DNA of 64,000 nt, from NCBI GenBank assembly GCA_902785065.1, contig CACZXH010000001.1:1-64000 (forward strand). Direction: 5' to 3'. Numbering within the stretch: position 1 is the first letter of the stretch; each line of letters starts with the position of its first letter. The notes under the pieces are model-generated. The model made no database searches. It was not told the DNA's origin and saw only the letters and a program-made list of their open reading frames with translations. Shown in pieces: positions 1 through 6,827 of the stretch. The position numbers and the translations under genes are program-made. The stretch comes from an uncultured Bacteroidia bacterium (lineage in GTDB: Bacteria; Bacteroidota; Bacteroidia; Bacteroidales; UBA932).

Positions 1-36
1 CAGCCCGATACGGTCAAACAGATTGCCGTCCAGTAA
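1..36 (+). CDS. C-terminal tail of an upstream protein (partial)
   Basis: Frame 1 is open from the first base and ends QPDTVKQIAVQ with TAA at 34-36. A rho-independent terminator begins 23 bases later, as expected behind a real gene. Eleven residues are too few to assign a family. The coding call rests on the open frame and the terminator only. Confidence 0.5.
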   Translation, partial: QPDTVKQIAVQ

Positions 37-58
37 CGGTTAACCATCTCCTATTGAC

Positions 59-93
59 AAAGGACGCCACCCGCATAGGGCGACGTCCTTTTT
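59..93 (+). terminator. Rho-independent terminator
   Basis: AAAGGACG pairs with CGTCCTTT around a GC-rich inner stem (CCC/GGG), and the 3' arm runs into a T tract at 88-93. It lies just after the stop at 34-36 and should end that transcript. Confidence 0.75.
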
Positions 94-123
94 GCTGTCC
101 AGACATCATATCGCCGCAAAGAA

Positions 124-233
124 GCGTCGAATGTAACAACCTACTCCACAACGCTTTACGCTAAATGCTTTAGGCAAATCCGCCTAAAGCATTTATTGTA
201 TCATCTTGACAACCAACACTTTCCATTCGACGC
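124..233. repeat. Cassette-boundary-like element, copy A
   Basis: A perfect 10-bp inverted repeat, GCGTCGAATG at 124-133 and CATTCGACGC at 224-233, encloses 90 bases. Inside is a perfect 14-bp hairpin (162-175 with 182-195, six-base loop). Element B at 1254-1361 has the same outer repeat, almost the same length, a different inner hairpin and the same orientation; both begin CGTCGAATGTAACA. Two such elements flanking one toxin-antitoxin pair resemble recombination sites of a gene cassette. The ends do not match the classical integron attC core (GTTRRRY/RYYYAAC). Confidence 0.55.
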
Positions 234-462
234 CCGCCACCGTCGTCCTACCCGATTCCGGGCCACTTGCCAAATCGACCGGAATCATTATCTTAGTGAC
301 TGAATGTATCCGGGTCGTGAAATCGGCCGGCAATGAAATCAGGAGCACTTCGCATCCCATTCCGGGGTGCACCTCCCTTCACCAATCTGTCATAATGAAC
401 TCGTCGCATTTTGCGAGAGGTTAGAATTTTGCCTAAATCCTTTTAAAATCATATTAAAATGC
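234..462. other. Stretch without a recognisable gene
   Basis: Between element A and the antitoxin promoter I see no convincing coding sequence. A 72-codon open frame at 206-424 has no family resemblance and starts inside element A. The last 40 bases are AT-rich and hold the antitoxin promoter. Confidence 0.5.
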
Positions 463-470
463 TATCTTTG
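463..470 (+). promoter_or_regulatory. -7 box of the toxin-antitoxin operon
   Basis: TATCTTTG fits the Bacteroidota TAnnTTTG -7 consensus and lies 22 bases before the antitoxin ATG in an AT-rich stretch. No TTTG element stands at the ideal spacing. Confidence 0.6.
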
Positions 471-492
471 CAACATACAACTGATATACATT

Positions 493-798
493 ATGTCAAC
501 AACTGCCATTTCCATCCGCCTTGACTCGGATATCAAGAAACAATTTGAGAACCTCTGCAAAGAGTTTGGTCTCAGCACCAATGCCGCTTTCAACCTGTTC
601 GCCCGAACCGTTGTCCGGGAGCAGGCCATCCCCTTCCCCATCTCGCTGAATGGCAGCGAGTCCGAGAAAAGATCCCGCGTCGCGCAAAAAGCCCTTGACC
701 GGGTCCAGTCCCTGTCGGCCCAGGAAGCGCACGAATGGACCGATGAAGAAATCGACGAACTGATTGCCGCCCACCGGCGGAAAAAGAGAGAACGATAG
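493..798 (+). CDS. RelB/DinJ-family antitoxin
   Basis: A 101-residue protein beginning MSTTAISIRLDSDIKKQFE. This is the ribbon-helix-helix N-terminus of RelB/DinJ antitoxins, followed by the family-typical helix LCKEFGLSTNAAFNLFA. The C-terminal part is charged and ends in a basic KKRER tail, the region that usually wraps the toxin. I chose the ATG at 493 because it follows the -7 box and fits family length; an in-frame ATG at 367 lies upstream of the promoter. The PIN toxin starts 2 bases after its stop, so the two form one operon. RelB-type antitoxins normally repress their own promoter; I cannot point to the operator. Confidence 0.85.
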   Translation: MSTTAISIRLDSDIKKQFENLCKEFGLSTNAAFNLFARTVVREQAIPFPISLNGSESEKRSRVAQKALDRVQSLSAQEAHEWTDEEIDELIAAHRRKKRER

Positions 799-799
799 A

Positions 800-1234
800 A
801 TGATTTATGCAGTTATTGACACGAATGTATTAGTCGCCGCCGCGAAATCACATAAACCCGATTCATCTGCATCCAGAGTATTGTCCCTGGTGTTTTCCGG
901 AATTATCCAACCGCTCGTCTGCGATGAGATTCTGGAAGAATACGATTGTATTCTACGGTTGCCTGTACTGGCTATTCCAGATGAACTATCCTCCGCCATC
1001 CTGTCCAAATTTAAAGAAGATGGCATCGATCCGGGAAGAACACCTTCTCCAGAAGATCACCCTGATCCAACAGACCAGGTATTTTATGAAATCTGCCTGT
1101 CAGTTGAAGACGCCTATATGGTGACCAACAACAAGAAGCATTTCCCCATAAAACCCAGGAGTCATATCCTAAGATACCGCCACCGCCGTCACGCCCCGAT
1201 CTCGATTTCAACGACCATGTGGAGATGGTCATGA
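800..1234 (+). CDS. PIN-domain toxin
   Basis: A 144-residue PIN-fold ribonuclease-like toxin partnered with the RelB/DinJ antitoxin just upstream. The first acidic residue is D7 in VIDTNVLVAA; further acidic positions are in CDEILEEYD and VEDAYMVTNNKKHFP, the usual PIN metal-site arrangement. Start ATG at 800 is 2 bases after the antitoxin stop. The protein follows the family up to about residue 125 (HFPIKPRSHI) and then diverges into a basic tail (RYRHRRHAP) instead of the usual short ending. In the +1 frame the DNA stays open to a TAG at 1243-1245, so a frameshift or a chimeric 3' end is possible. Activity is probable but unproven. Confidence 0.8.
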   Translation: MIYAVIDTNVLVAAAKSHKPDSSASRVLSLVFSGIIQPLVCDEILEEYDCILRLPVLAIPDELSSAILSKFKEDGIDPGRTPSPEDHPDPTDQVFYEICLSVEDAYMVTNNKKHFPIKPRSHILRYRHRRHAPISISTTMWRWS

Positions 1235-1253
1235 TGGTGGACTAGCCCTGAAT

Positions 1254-1361
1254 CGTCGAATGTAACACTTTGACAAACAATCAATTACGCAAAAGTCCCT
1301 GGGGAGTTTTCCCCAGGGACTTTTCAATAACTAATTAATAATCAGCGACTTGCATTCGACG
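1254..1361. repeat. Cassette-boundary-like element, copy B
   Basis: A perfect 9-bp inverted repeat, CGTCGAATG at 1254-1262 and CATTCGACG at 1353-1361, encloses an AT-rich core with a strong hairpin: AAAAGTCCCTGGGG pairs with CCCCAGGGACTTTT at 1290-1324. The hairpin has a terminator-like T run and probably ends toxin-antitoxin transcription. It matches element A (124-233) in outer repeat, orientation and length, but not in the inner sequence. Confidence 0.55.
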
Positions 1362-1371
1362 CGCGAAGCAG

Positions 1372-1392
1372 ATTCCCGGTCAGGCCGGGAAT
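1372..1392. repeat. Dispersed palindromic repeat, intergenic copy
   Basis: ATTCCCGG-TCAGG-CCGGGAAT is a short perfect palindrome with a five-base loop, followed by GACGG. A copy differing only in the loop occurs inside the GH3 gene at 15937-15957. Repeats of this kind are common in intergenic DNA of many bacteria. Confidence 0.65.
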
Positions 1393-1421
1393 GACGGTAG
1401 GAGCCAAGTCGGGAATGCAAC

Positions 1422-1871
1422 CTACAGGTAATTCTCCGTCCTGATTTCCACGGCGGGATTCACCTTCAGGATCTGGGCGACCATCTTTTCGGCCGTGGTG
1501 CGGTTGGTACGGATGTCCATGTATCCCACGCCTGTGTCGTGCAGGAAGAGGGAGCGGAAGCGACCCTTCTTGCTCTCCTTGTAAGCAGCATATTTGAGCT
1601 GGGAGATCTTGAGCGGGTATTTCTTGATCCGACTGTCCGTGATGGTATCGGACTCCTCGTCGATGGTTATGGACAGCAGTTTGTACTGCCCATAGAAGAA
1701 TGCCCCATAGATGAGGGAAAAACCGGCGATATACAGGAAAACCAGTAATCCTTCATTATCGAATGCCTGGAACAGATACAGCAGGAAGGAAGCAAGACCG
1801 ACGATGAACGCCGCGACCGACGACCACAGGACGAGCTTCGGATGGCTGGAATTGGCATAGACTGTTTTCAT
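1422..1871 (-). CDS. Two-TM membrane protein with PH-like C-terminal domain
   Basis: A 149-residue protein with two hydrophobic segments, about residues 15-36 and 41-62, followed by a roughly 85-residue soluble part. The sequence after the second helix (QYKLLSITIDEESDTITDS, then a lysine-rich stretch) resembles small bacterial PH-like membrane proteins; the resemblance is weak and I assign no function. The start follows a -7 box by 18 bases. It stands alone: the upstream ADP-ribosylglycohydrolase gene is on the same strand, but this gene has its own promoter. Confidence 0.65.
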   Translation of the reverse strand: MKTVYANSSHPKLVLWSSVAAFIVGLASFLLYLFQAFDNEGLLVFLYIAGFSLIYGAFFYGQYKLLSITIDEESDTITDSRIKKYPLKISQLKYAAYKESKKGRFRSLFLHDTGVGYMDIRTNRTTAEKMVAQILKVNPAVEIRTENYL

Positions 1872-1889
1872 ACAAAGCGCTAGTTTTCA

Positions 1890-1897
1890 CAAAGATA
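1890..1897 (-). promoter_or_regulatory. -7 box of the membrane-protein gene
   Basis: On the minus strand this reads TATCTTTG, 18 bases before the ATG at 1871. Confidence 0.6.
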
Positions 1898-1953
1898 CGA
1901 ACAATCATCATCTTTGCAACAATTGGCAGGCAATTCACAGGGCAGTTTCCCGG

Positions 1954-2811
1954 TCAGGTCGTTCCATACGGGGTGCGCTCCTGCATCTCGGAGAGGATAT
2001 CGACAAATTCCTGCGGCAGGAGGGCCTGGACATGGTCGACCATCTCCTTAGGGATCTCCCTGTAGAAGGCCTCGGCGATGCCGCCGGTGATACAGGCCAA
2101 CGTGTCGGAGTCCCCGCCCAGGGAGACGGCCTTGCGGATGGCGTCCTCGAAATCCGTCGAATCCAGGAAAGCGATCACCGCCTGCGGGACCGTGCCCTGG
2201 CAGCTGTCCTCCCAATGATAAATGGGATGCCAGTACTCCCAGGTCTTGTGCAGGTCGTAGCCGTAAGTCTTTTCGATATAGTCCCGAATCTCGTCCTTGG
2301 TTTTCCCGTTCCTGGCCAGGTAAATGGCCGCGGCGGTCGCCTGCGCGCCCTTGATGCCTTCCGGATGATTGTGCGTGATGGCCGCCGAGACCGCGGCCAC
2401 CTGCTCCGTTTCCTCCAGGGTATCAAAGAACCAACCCACGGCACTCGCCCGCATGGCGGAACCGTTGCCCCAGGAGCCGTAGGGATGGCGTCCGGTCCTG
2501 GACGCGTAGGGTGAAGCCCCATATTGGCCGTCGTACGGTTGCAGGCCCTCCGGATGGAACAGCCAGAAATTGAAACCGGTCCCATATCCGCCCATCGGGC
2601 AGGGACAATTCCCGGCGAATTCCACCATCGTGTCCTCGAGTTTCTGATACGTGTGCTCCGGATCCGTGAGCAGCCACCGGGCGACAGCCATCGTCATGAC
2701 GCTGTCGTCCGTGTAGCCGCTCTCGGAGTTGAAGAGCGCGCAATTGTAGTCTTTCGTGTTGTGGAACTCGTAGACGGATCCTACGGTGTCCCCGATGATC
2801 GCTCCCAGCAT
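1954..2811 (-). CDS. ADP-ribosylglycohydrolase (DraG/ARH family)
   Basis: A 285-residue protein predicted to hydrolyse ADP-ribose bonds on proteins, nucleic acids or small molecules. It has the family signatures in order: GAIIGD near the N-terminus, the metal-binding T34-D35-D36 in YTDDSVMTMA, GYGTGF, GNGSAMR, ITHNHPEGIKGA, and the C-terminal LGGDSDTLACITGG. All expected acidic metal ligands are present. The start at 2811 is preferred to an upstream in-frame ATG because the family N-terminus begins here and a -7 box sits 5 bases upstream. It lies 16 bases after the vWA gene stop on the same strand, and the pair is divergent from a NUDIX-type regulator, a family whose members can sense ADP-ribose. 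Confidence 0.88.
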   Translation of the reverse strand: MLGAIIGDTVGSVYEFHNTKDYNCALFNSESGYTDDSVMTMAVARWLLTDPEHTYQKLEDTMVEFAGNCPCPMGGYGTGFNFWLFHPEGLQPYDGQYGASPYASRTGRHPYGSWGNGSAMRASAVGWFFDTLEETEQVAAVSAAITHNHPEGIKGAQATAAAIYLARNGKTKDEIRDYIEKTYGYDLHKTWEYWHPIYHWEDSCQGTVPQAVIAFLDSTDFEDAIRKAVSLGGDSDTLACITGGIAEAFYREIPKEMVDHVQALLPQEFVDILSEMQERTPYGTT

Positions 2812-2816
2812 AATCG

Positions 2817-2824
2817 CAAAGATA
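2817..2824 (-). promoter_or_regulatory. -7 box immediately before the ADP-ribosylglycohydrolase start
   Basis: Minus-strand TATCTTTG lies 5 bases before the ATG at 2811, so transcription would begin at or next to the start codon. It lies within the 16-base gap between the vWA and glycohydrolase genes and may give the second gene its own promoter. Confidence 0.5.
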
Positions 2825-2827
2825 GTA

Positions 2828-3541
2828 TTATTTCTTTTCCGGACGGTTCGTATCCTCCACGTAGTACCGTTTCGCCCTTTCCTTCTTGGCACGGATGCGG
2901 TCCTCACAGGAGGCATCGGGGCAGTTCAGGTTGTACAGGTTCTCCTCCGCGGCCCAGCGTTCTCGGGCGCGGCGCTCCTTCTTGAAGGTCTCGATCGTCT
3001 CCGCCTCCGTCTTCTCGAACTTCACTACGTTCGTAATGGAAAGGTCGATGGAAACCGCATGCACGTCGTGGTCCGTACCCATGTAGGCGAAGGACCAGCC
3101 CTCGTCCTTCAGGTGCTCGACCAAGGCCTTGACCGCCGCCAGGTCGTACTCGCAGGAGTCATTCTCATAGCCGTCCGTGATGACGGTCACAAGGACCGAG
3201 TGGTTCTCATCCCCCTTCAGTTCCCGCTCGAGCCTGGTAAGCGTGCGGCCCATTGCGTCGTAGAGCGGCGTCGCGGACCCGGGCACGTAGGTCTTGGTCG
3301 TAAGATGCCTGGCCTTTGTCGGATCCGCATTCCAGTAGACCTCGTCGATGGACGCGCTGTCGAAGAGGACCAGCGTGATGAACTGTTCCTGCGTTTCCGC
3401 ATATTTCGTCTGGGCGGCCTTCACACCCCCGAGCACTTCGTTGAAGCCCATGATGGCGGGCTTCTGGATGTCCCACATGGACCCGCTGCGGTCCATGATG
3501 ATCACGTTGTACACTTTCGTCTTTTCAATGTTCTTTTCCAT
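2828..3541 (-). CDS. vWA-domain protein
   Basis: A 237-residue protein with no signal peptide, so probably cytoplasmic. It is a single von Willebrand factor A domain with a complete MIDAS site: D17-R-S-G-S at the start (VIIMDRSGSM), the threonine motif in GSATPLYDAMG, and the aspartate motif VITDGYENDS. The last 60 residues are highly charged and helical (KKERRARERWAAEE) and contain two cysteines (NCPDASCED). vWA domains usually mediate metal-dependent protein binding. It heads a leftward unit with the ADP-ribosylglycohydrolase and is divergent from the NUDIX regulator. The partner protein cannot be read from the sequence. Confidence 0.85.
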   Translation of the reverse strand: MEKNIEKTKVYNVIIMDRSGSMWDIQKPAIMGFNEVLGGVKAAQTKYAETQEQFITLVLFDSASIDEVYWNADPTKARHLTTKTYVPGSATPLYDAMGRTLTRLERELKGDENHSVLVTVITDGYENDSCEYDLAAVKALVEHLKDEGWSFAYMGTDHDVHAVSIDLSITNVVKFEKTEAETIETFKKERRARERWAAEENLYNLNCPDASCEDRIRAKKERAKRYYVEDTNRPEKK

Positions 3542-3557
3542 GGCTTTTGTTGTTTTG

Positions 3558-3660
3558 TGTCATTTCGACGCAAATATACGAGGAGTTTTCCAAACTTCCA
3601 AATATTTTATGTCATTTTGACACATTTTATTGATTTTTCCCCGAAAAAGGCCTAATTTTG
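3558..3660. promoter_or_regulatory. Divergent promoters and putative NUDIX-regulator operators
   Basis: For the vWA gene, the minus strand has TTTG (3599-3602), 20 bases, then TATATTTG (3571-3578). For the NUDIX regulator, TAATTTTG is at 3653-3660, 8 bases before its ATG. Two copies of a spaced palindrome lie here: TGTCATTTTGACA (3610-3622, perfect) and TGTCATTTCGACG (3558-3570, imperfect, over the predicted vWA start site). The positions suit autoregulation and control of both directions; that the regulator binds them is inference. Confidence 0.6.
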
Positions 3661-3668
3661 CCTCCGAG

Positions 3669-4502
3669 ATGGGAAAATACTACACATATGTGCCGGGCGC
3701 GGAGTTCCCGTACCAGTACAAGTATGAGCACATGGCCGTCACCACGGACTGCGTCATCTTCACCTATGAGGACTGGAAACTGAAAGTCCTCCTCATCCGC
3801 CGCGGCGGCGAGCCCTACAAGGGTCTATGGGCCTTCCCCGGCGGCTTCCTGAAAATGGACGAGACCGCCCGGGAGGGCGCGCTGCGGGAGCTCCGGGAGG
3901 AGACCGCGCTCGAGCCGTCGGCCATCGGCCAGCTCGGGGTCTTTTCCGATGTGGACCGCGACCCGCGCGAGCGCGTGATCACAATCGCCTGGTACGCCCT
4001 CGTCAAGCCTTCCGAAGTTGTGGGAGGAGACGATGCGGCCGAGGCCGCCTGGTTCCCCGTCGACGCCCTCCCTCCCCTCGCCTTCGACCACCGGGAGATC
4101 TTCGAAACGGCCATGGAGCAGCTCAGGCGCGACATCCATTTCCAGCCCGTTGGCTTCGACCTCCTGGACGAAGAATTCACCATCCCGGACCTCCAGCGCC
4201 TGTACGAAGCCATCCTCGGCGTGAAGTTCGACCGCCGGAATTTCCAGCGGAAACTCCTCGCCTCCGGCATCCTGGAGGATGCGGATACGGTCGAGGAATG
4301 CTATGAATGCGCCGAGCCCATGTCCATGGACCTGAACCAGGAGGCCGATCTCGGCATCCTTCCGCGGGCCCTGCCGAAAATGGCCGAATACGGCGCGGCC
4401 CGCCCCCAGAAGGGCCGCCAGGGCCGGCCAGGCCTCTTGTTCCGCCTCAACCGGAAGAAGTACGAAAAGATGAAGGAAGATGGCGGAAAACTTGAATTTT
4501 AG
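3669..4502 (+). CDS. NUDIX-wHTH transcriptional regulator (NrtR/AraR-like)
   Basis: A 277-residue protein with an N-terminal NUDIX domain (about residues 20-150) and a C-terminal winged-helix domain (about 155-210), the architecture of NrtR-type regulators. The NUDIX box spans GGFLKMDETAREGALREL and continues REETAL; the REUxEE glutamates are kept and only the final glycine is alanine. The wHTH region contains FTIPDLQRLYEAILG and FDRRNFQRKLLASGIL, typical of the group. A 60-residue C-terminal extension with ECYECAEP is unusual. NrtR proteins sense ADP-ribose or related nucleotides; AraR relatives sense arabinose. The divergent ADP-ribosylglycohydrolase favours an ADP-ribose ligand. Start at 3669 follows the -7 box. 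Confidence 0.85.
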   Translation: MGKYYTYVPGAEFPYQYKYEHMAVTTDCVIFTYEDWKLKVLLIRRGGEPYKGLWAFPGGFLKMDETAREGALRELREETALEPSAIGQLGVFSDVDRDPRERVITIAWYALVKPSEVVGGDDAAEAAWFPVDALPPLAFDHREIFETAMEQLRRDIHFQPVGFDLLDEEFTIPDLQRLYEAILGVKFDRRNFQRKLLASGILEDADTVEECYECAEPMSMDLNQEADLGILPRALPKMAEYGAARPQKGRQGRPGLLFRLNRKKYEKMKEDGGKLEF

Positions 4503-4513
4503 AAAACGAACTG

Positions 4514-5191
4514 ATGGAACTTATCGAAGCGATCAAGGCACGGCACTCCGTGCGGAAATATTTGGACAGGCCCATTGAGAAAGCGAAGGCCGCCCAGTTG
4601 CGGGCGGAGATTGACCGCGTCAATGAGGAGAGCGGCCTGAACGTCCAACTGGTCTTGAACGAGCCGAAGGCTTTCTCTTCCGGCCTATGGAAATACGGCC
4701 AGTTCTCCGGCGTGGAGAACTATTTCGTGATGGCAGGCCCGAAGGGCAAGGAAAGCGAGGAGAAGATCGGCTACTACGGCGAGAAGCTCGTCCTGCTGGC
4801 CCAGACCATCGGCCTGAACACCTGCTGGGTGGGGCTCACTTACAAGAAGATTCCTGGGACATTCACCCTCCGGGACGGCGATATCGTCCACTGCGTAATC
4901 GCTCTAGGCTATGGGACCATGCCCGGCGTGCAGCATCCCCAGAAGCCCGCTGAGTACTTCTACGAGTCCTCCGAAGGCCTCCCGCCCGTCTGGTTCCGGA
5001 ACGGCCTCGAGGCCGCCCTCCTGGCCCCCACGGCCGTCAATCAGCAGAAATTCAAATTCATCCTCCACCCCGGCAACGTCGTGGAAGCGAAAACCTCCTT
5101 CTCGATGGCCGGCTACACCGCCATCGACATCGGTATCGTCAAACTCCACTTCGAGATCGGCGCCGGCAAGGAAAACTTCACCTGGGCCTGA
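4514..5191 (+). CDS. Nitroreductase-family flavoprotein
   Basis: A 225-residue protein that starts MELIEAIKARHSVRKYLDRP, the N-terminal FMN-binding signature (RHSVRKY) of nitroreductases. Other family features are the central NYFVMAGPKG segment, GLNTCWVG, and a C-terminal AGYTAIDIGIVKLHFEIGAG. The organisation matches the TM1586-like branch, which folds as a tandem half-domain. It begins 11 bases after the NUDIX regulator and may be cotranscribed with it. The likely role is NAD(P)H-dependent FMN reductase activity; the substrate is unknown. Confidence 0.8.
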   Translation: MELIEAIKARHSVRKYLDRPIEKAKAAQLRAEIDRVNEESGLNVQLVLNEPKAFSSGLWKYGQFSGVENYFVMAGPKGKESEEKIGYYGEKLVLLAQTIGLNTCWVGLTYKKIPGTFTLRDGDIVHCVIALGYGTMPGVQHPQKPAEYFYESSEGLPPVWFRNGLEAALLAPTAVNQQKFKFILHPGNVVEAKTSFSMAGYTAIDIGIVKLHFEIGAGKENFTWA

Positions 5192-5200
5192 GCGACAGGA

Positions 5201-6298
5201 TTACAGCGAATTCAGGGGGATGCGGTAGAGAACCGCGTCCTCTTTGTTGATGGACAGCGAGATCCAGAGGGTGTCACCAAGGACGACGGCCTTGGGGTAA
5301 TTGTAGCCTAGGGTCTTGTAGCGGCCTTCGCGGCGCCGGGGCGGAAGGTCGGCAGGGCCGGCGAGGAGGAAGGCCTTGTCGAAACGGTAGCCGTCTGCCG
5401 ACAGCGCCAGCGCGAGCGCACGCCGGGACTTGCTGCCGGTCGGGTTACCGACCCAGAAGGCGCGGCCGTCCGGGAGCGTGCCGGCGCACTGCTTCGAGCG
5501 CGAGTCAGGGATGTTCGTCCTCGTCGGCGCGGTCCAGGACGCACCCTGGTCCTCAGAAACGGCGGCGAGTTTCACGAACGACGAAGCCTGGTCGCGGAAG
5601 AGCATCACGAGTGTTCCGTCAATGGCGACGTACTGGCTGGGCTCCAGCGGGCTCCCCTCCCCGGCCGGGAAGGCGGCCTCCGTCCAGCCCGTCAGGGCAG
5701 CCGGGTCGTCCGTGTACACGGGGTTCACCCGGAGTTCCGGGCGGAAGTGCGCCGCCCCGACAGTCCGGCCGCCCGGCAGCCGCAGCGGGTCCTGTTCCAG
5801 GATCCCCGGCAGCGGCCTGCCATCGGCCATCCGCAGGGGCTGCGGCGCGGTCCAGGCCAGGCCGTCCTGCGTCGATATATGCCACGCGCTCCCACCCTTC
5901 GACCGGTCCGGGGCGCAGATGTAATTCAGGACGGCGGTGAGGGTCTCCCCGCGCCGGAGCCAACCTCCGGGCGTCACGAAAGTACTGTCGGTGGGCACGG
6001 CCAGGTCCATGGGCCCGGTCGCATAAACCACCCGCGTATCCGGCGTATCCTCGTCCTTTTCGGAACTCTGCCACATGCAGTAATACTTTCCATCGAAAGC
6101 GGTCAGGAGAACATTGTTCACGTATCCCGGGCTTTCGTGGACCACAATCCGCTCGCATTCAGGCAGCCTAGCCAGTCCGAGCGTCACCGTATCCGTCAGG
6201 TCAAAAAGGCCCTCCGCAACACCGGGAAAGCGATTTCCCCGGGGCACGCACGCCTGTAGAAGCACCGCCAGGCATGCTATCCCAACGCGTATATCCAT
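5201..6298 (-). CDS. BNR/sialidase-like beta-propeller lipoprotein
   Basis: A 365-residue protein with a lipoprotein signal (MDIRVGIACLAVLLQAC, Cys17). The mature part has Asp-box-like repeats (STQDGLAWTAP, SEDQGASWTAP) and the pattern of five- or six-bladed exo-glycosidase propellers such as sialidases. A C-terminal YNYPKAVVLGDTLWISLSINKED segment also fits. I cannot find the full sialidase arginine triad, so the enzymatic specificity is open. I chose the start at 6298 because an upstream in-frame ATG lacks a signal peptide. It begins 4 bases after the DUF1653 gene on the same strand, and faces the nitroreductase gene tail-to-tail with 9 bases between. Confidence 0.7.
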   Translation of the reverse strand: MDIRVGIACLAVLLQACVPRGNRFPGVAEGLFDLTDTVTLGLARLPECERIVVHESPGYVNNVLLTAFDGKYYCMWQSSEKDEDTPDTRVVYATGPMDLAVPTDSTFVTPGGWLRRGETLTAVLNYICAPDRSKGGSAWHISTQDGLAWTAPQPLRMADGRPLPGILEQDPLRLPGGRTVGAAHFRPELRVNPVYTDDPAALTGWTEAAFPAGEGSPLEPSQYVAIDGTLVMLFRDQASSFVKLAAVSEDQGASWTAPTRTNIPDSRSKQCAGTLPDGRAFWVGNPTGSKSRRALALALSADGYRFDKAFLLAGPADLPPRRREGRYKTLGYNYPKAVVLGDTLWISLSINKEDAVLYRIPLNSL

Positions 6299-6302
6299 CG
6301 GC

Positions 6303-6563
6303 TCAGAACGGCAATCCCAGGGTGCCGTCGACGATGTCCAGGCCCAGGGCCAGGGCCTCCTCATCGGACAGCTCCCGGAAGCGGGGCATCCGCTTGCCGT
6401 CGCGTTCGACCTCGCCGAAGAACATCTCCTTGGGCCTCACCCACATCTGCCCTTCCCCGTACATGGCCTGATACACGACCATCTCCTCCAGGGTCTCGCT
6501 GTCCTTCGCGATTCCCACGAGCCGGTACACATTCCCTTTGAAATGACAATAAAACTTTTCCAT
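6303..6563 (-). CDS. DUF1653 family protein
   Basis: An 86-residue protein starting MEKFYCHFKGNVYRLVGIA, with VVYQAMYGEGQMWVRP and a C-terminal MFFGEVERDG-RFREL. These are the conserved blocks of DUF1653, a small single-domain family of unknown function. A -7 box (minus-strand TAACTTTG) lies 5 bases before the ATG. The BNR lipoprotein gene follows after 4 bases, so the two are probably cotranscribed. Confidence 0.85.
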   Translation of the reverse strand: MEKFYCHFKGNVYRLVGIAKDSETLEEMVVYQAMYGEGQMWVRPKEMFFGEVERDGKRMPRFRELSDEEALALGLDIVDGTLGLPF

Positions 6564-6568
6564 CGACC

Positions 6569-6607
6569 CAAAGTTACGCAATCTTCCGGGAATTATCCGT
6601 ACATTTG
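6569..6607. promoter_or_regulatory. Divergent -7 boxes
   Basis: Minus-strand TAACTTTG (6569-6576) serves the DUF1653 gene, with only 5 bases to its ATG. Plus-strand TACATTTG (6600-6607) serves the small protein gene at 6634. Confidence 0.6.
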
Positions 6608-6633
6608 CCCATGGAACTGTAAACCTTTCTGTT

Positions 6634-6822
6634 ATGGCACAATACCCCTGCGAGAACTGCAAGTTCAGAGCGCATTACGACAAGAATCCGAAGTCGGTCC
6701 TCGGCCGCATCTGGCGGTGGCACATCAACTTCTGCCCCGGCTTCAAGGCCTATTTCACCCACCAGGACGATGCCGTCAAGGCCGTCCTCCGGGAGAAGTA
6801 CGATTTCAAGAAATACCAGTAG
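6634..6822 (+). CDS. Small conserved cysteine-containing protein
   Basis: A 62-residue soluble protein, MAQYPCENCKFRAHYDKNP onward, with CxxC near the N-terminus and a further cysteine in FCPGF. Tryptophans and histidine in RIWRWHINFCPG could form a small metal-binding fold. It looks like a conserved Bacteroidota hypothetical protein, but I cannot assign a function. The GNAT gene follows 5 bases after its stop, so they form a unit under the promoter at 6600. Confidence 0.75.
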   Translation: MAQYPCENCKFRAHYDKNPKSVLGRIWRWHINFCPGFKAYFTHQDDAVKAVLREKYDFKKYQ

Positions 6823-6827
6823 ATCTG

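Noticed and set aside
124..233. Classical integron attC site
   Set aside because: The GTTRRRY/RYYYAAC core pair is absent (nearest is GTTACAT on the minus strand), and no integrase gene is in the window. Kept only as a cassette-like element.
206..424. 72-codon open frame upstream of the antitoxin
   Set aside because: It starts inside the repeat element, shows no family resemblance, and precedes the real promoter.
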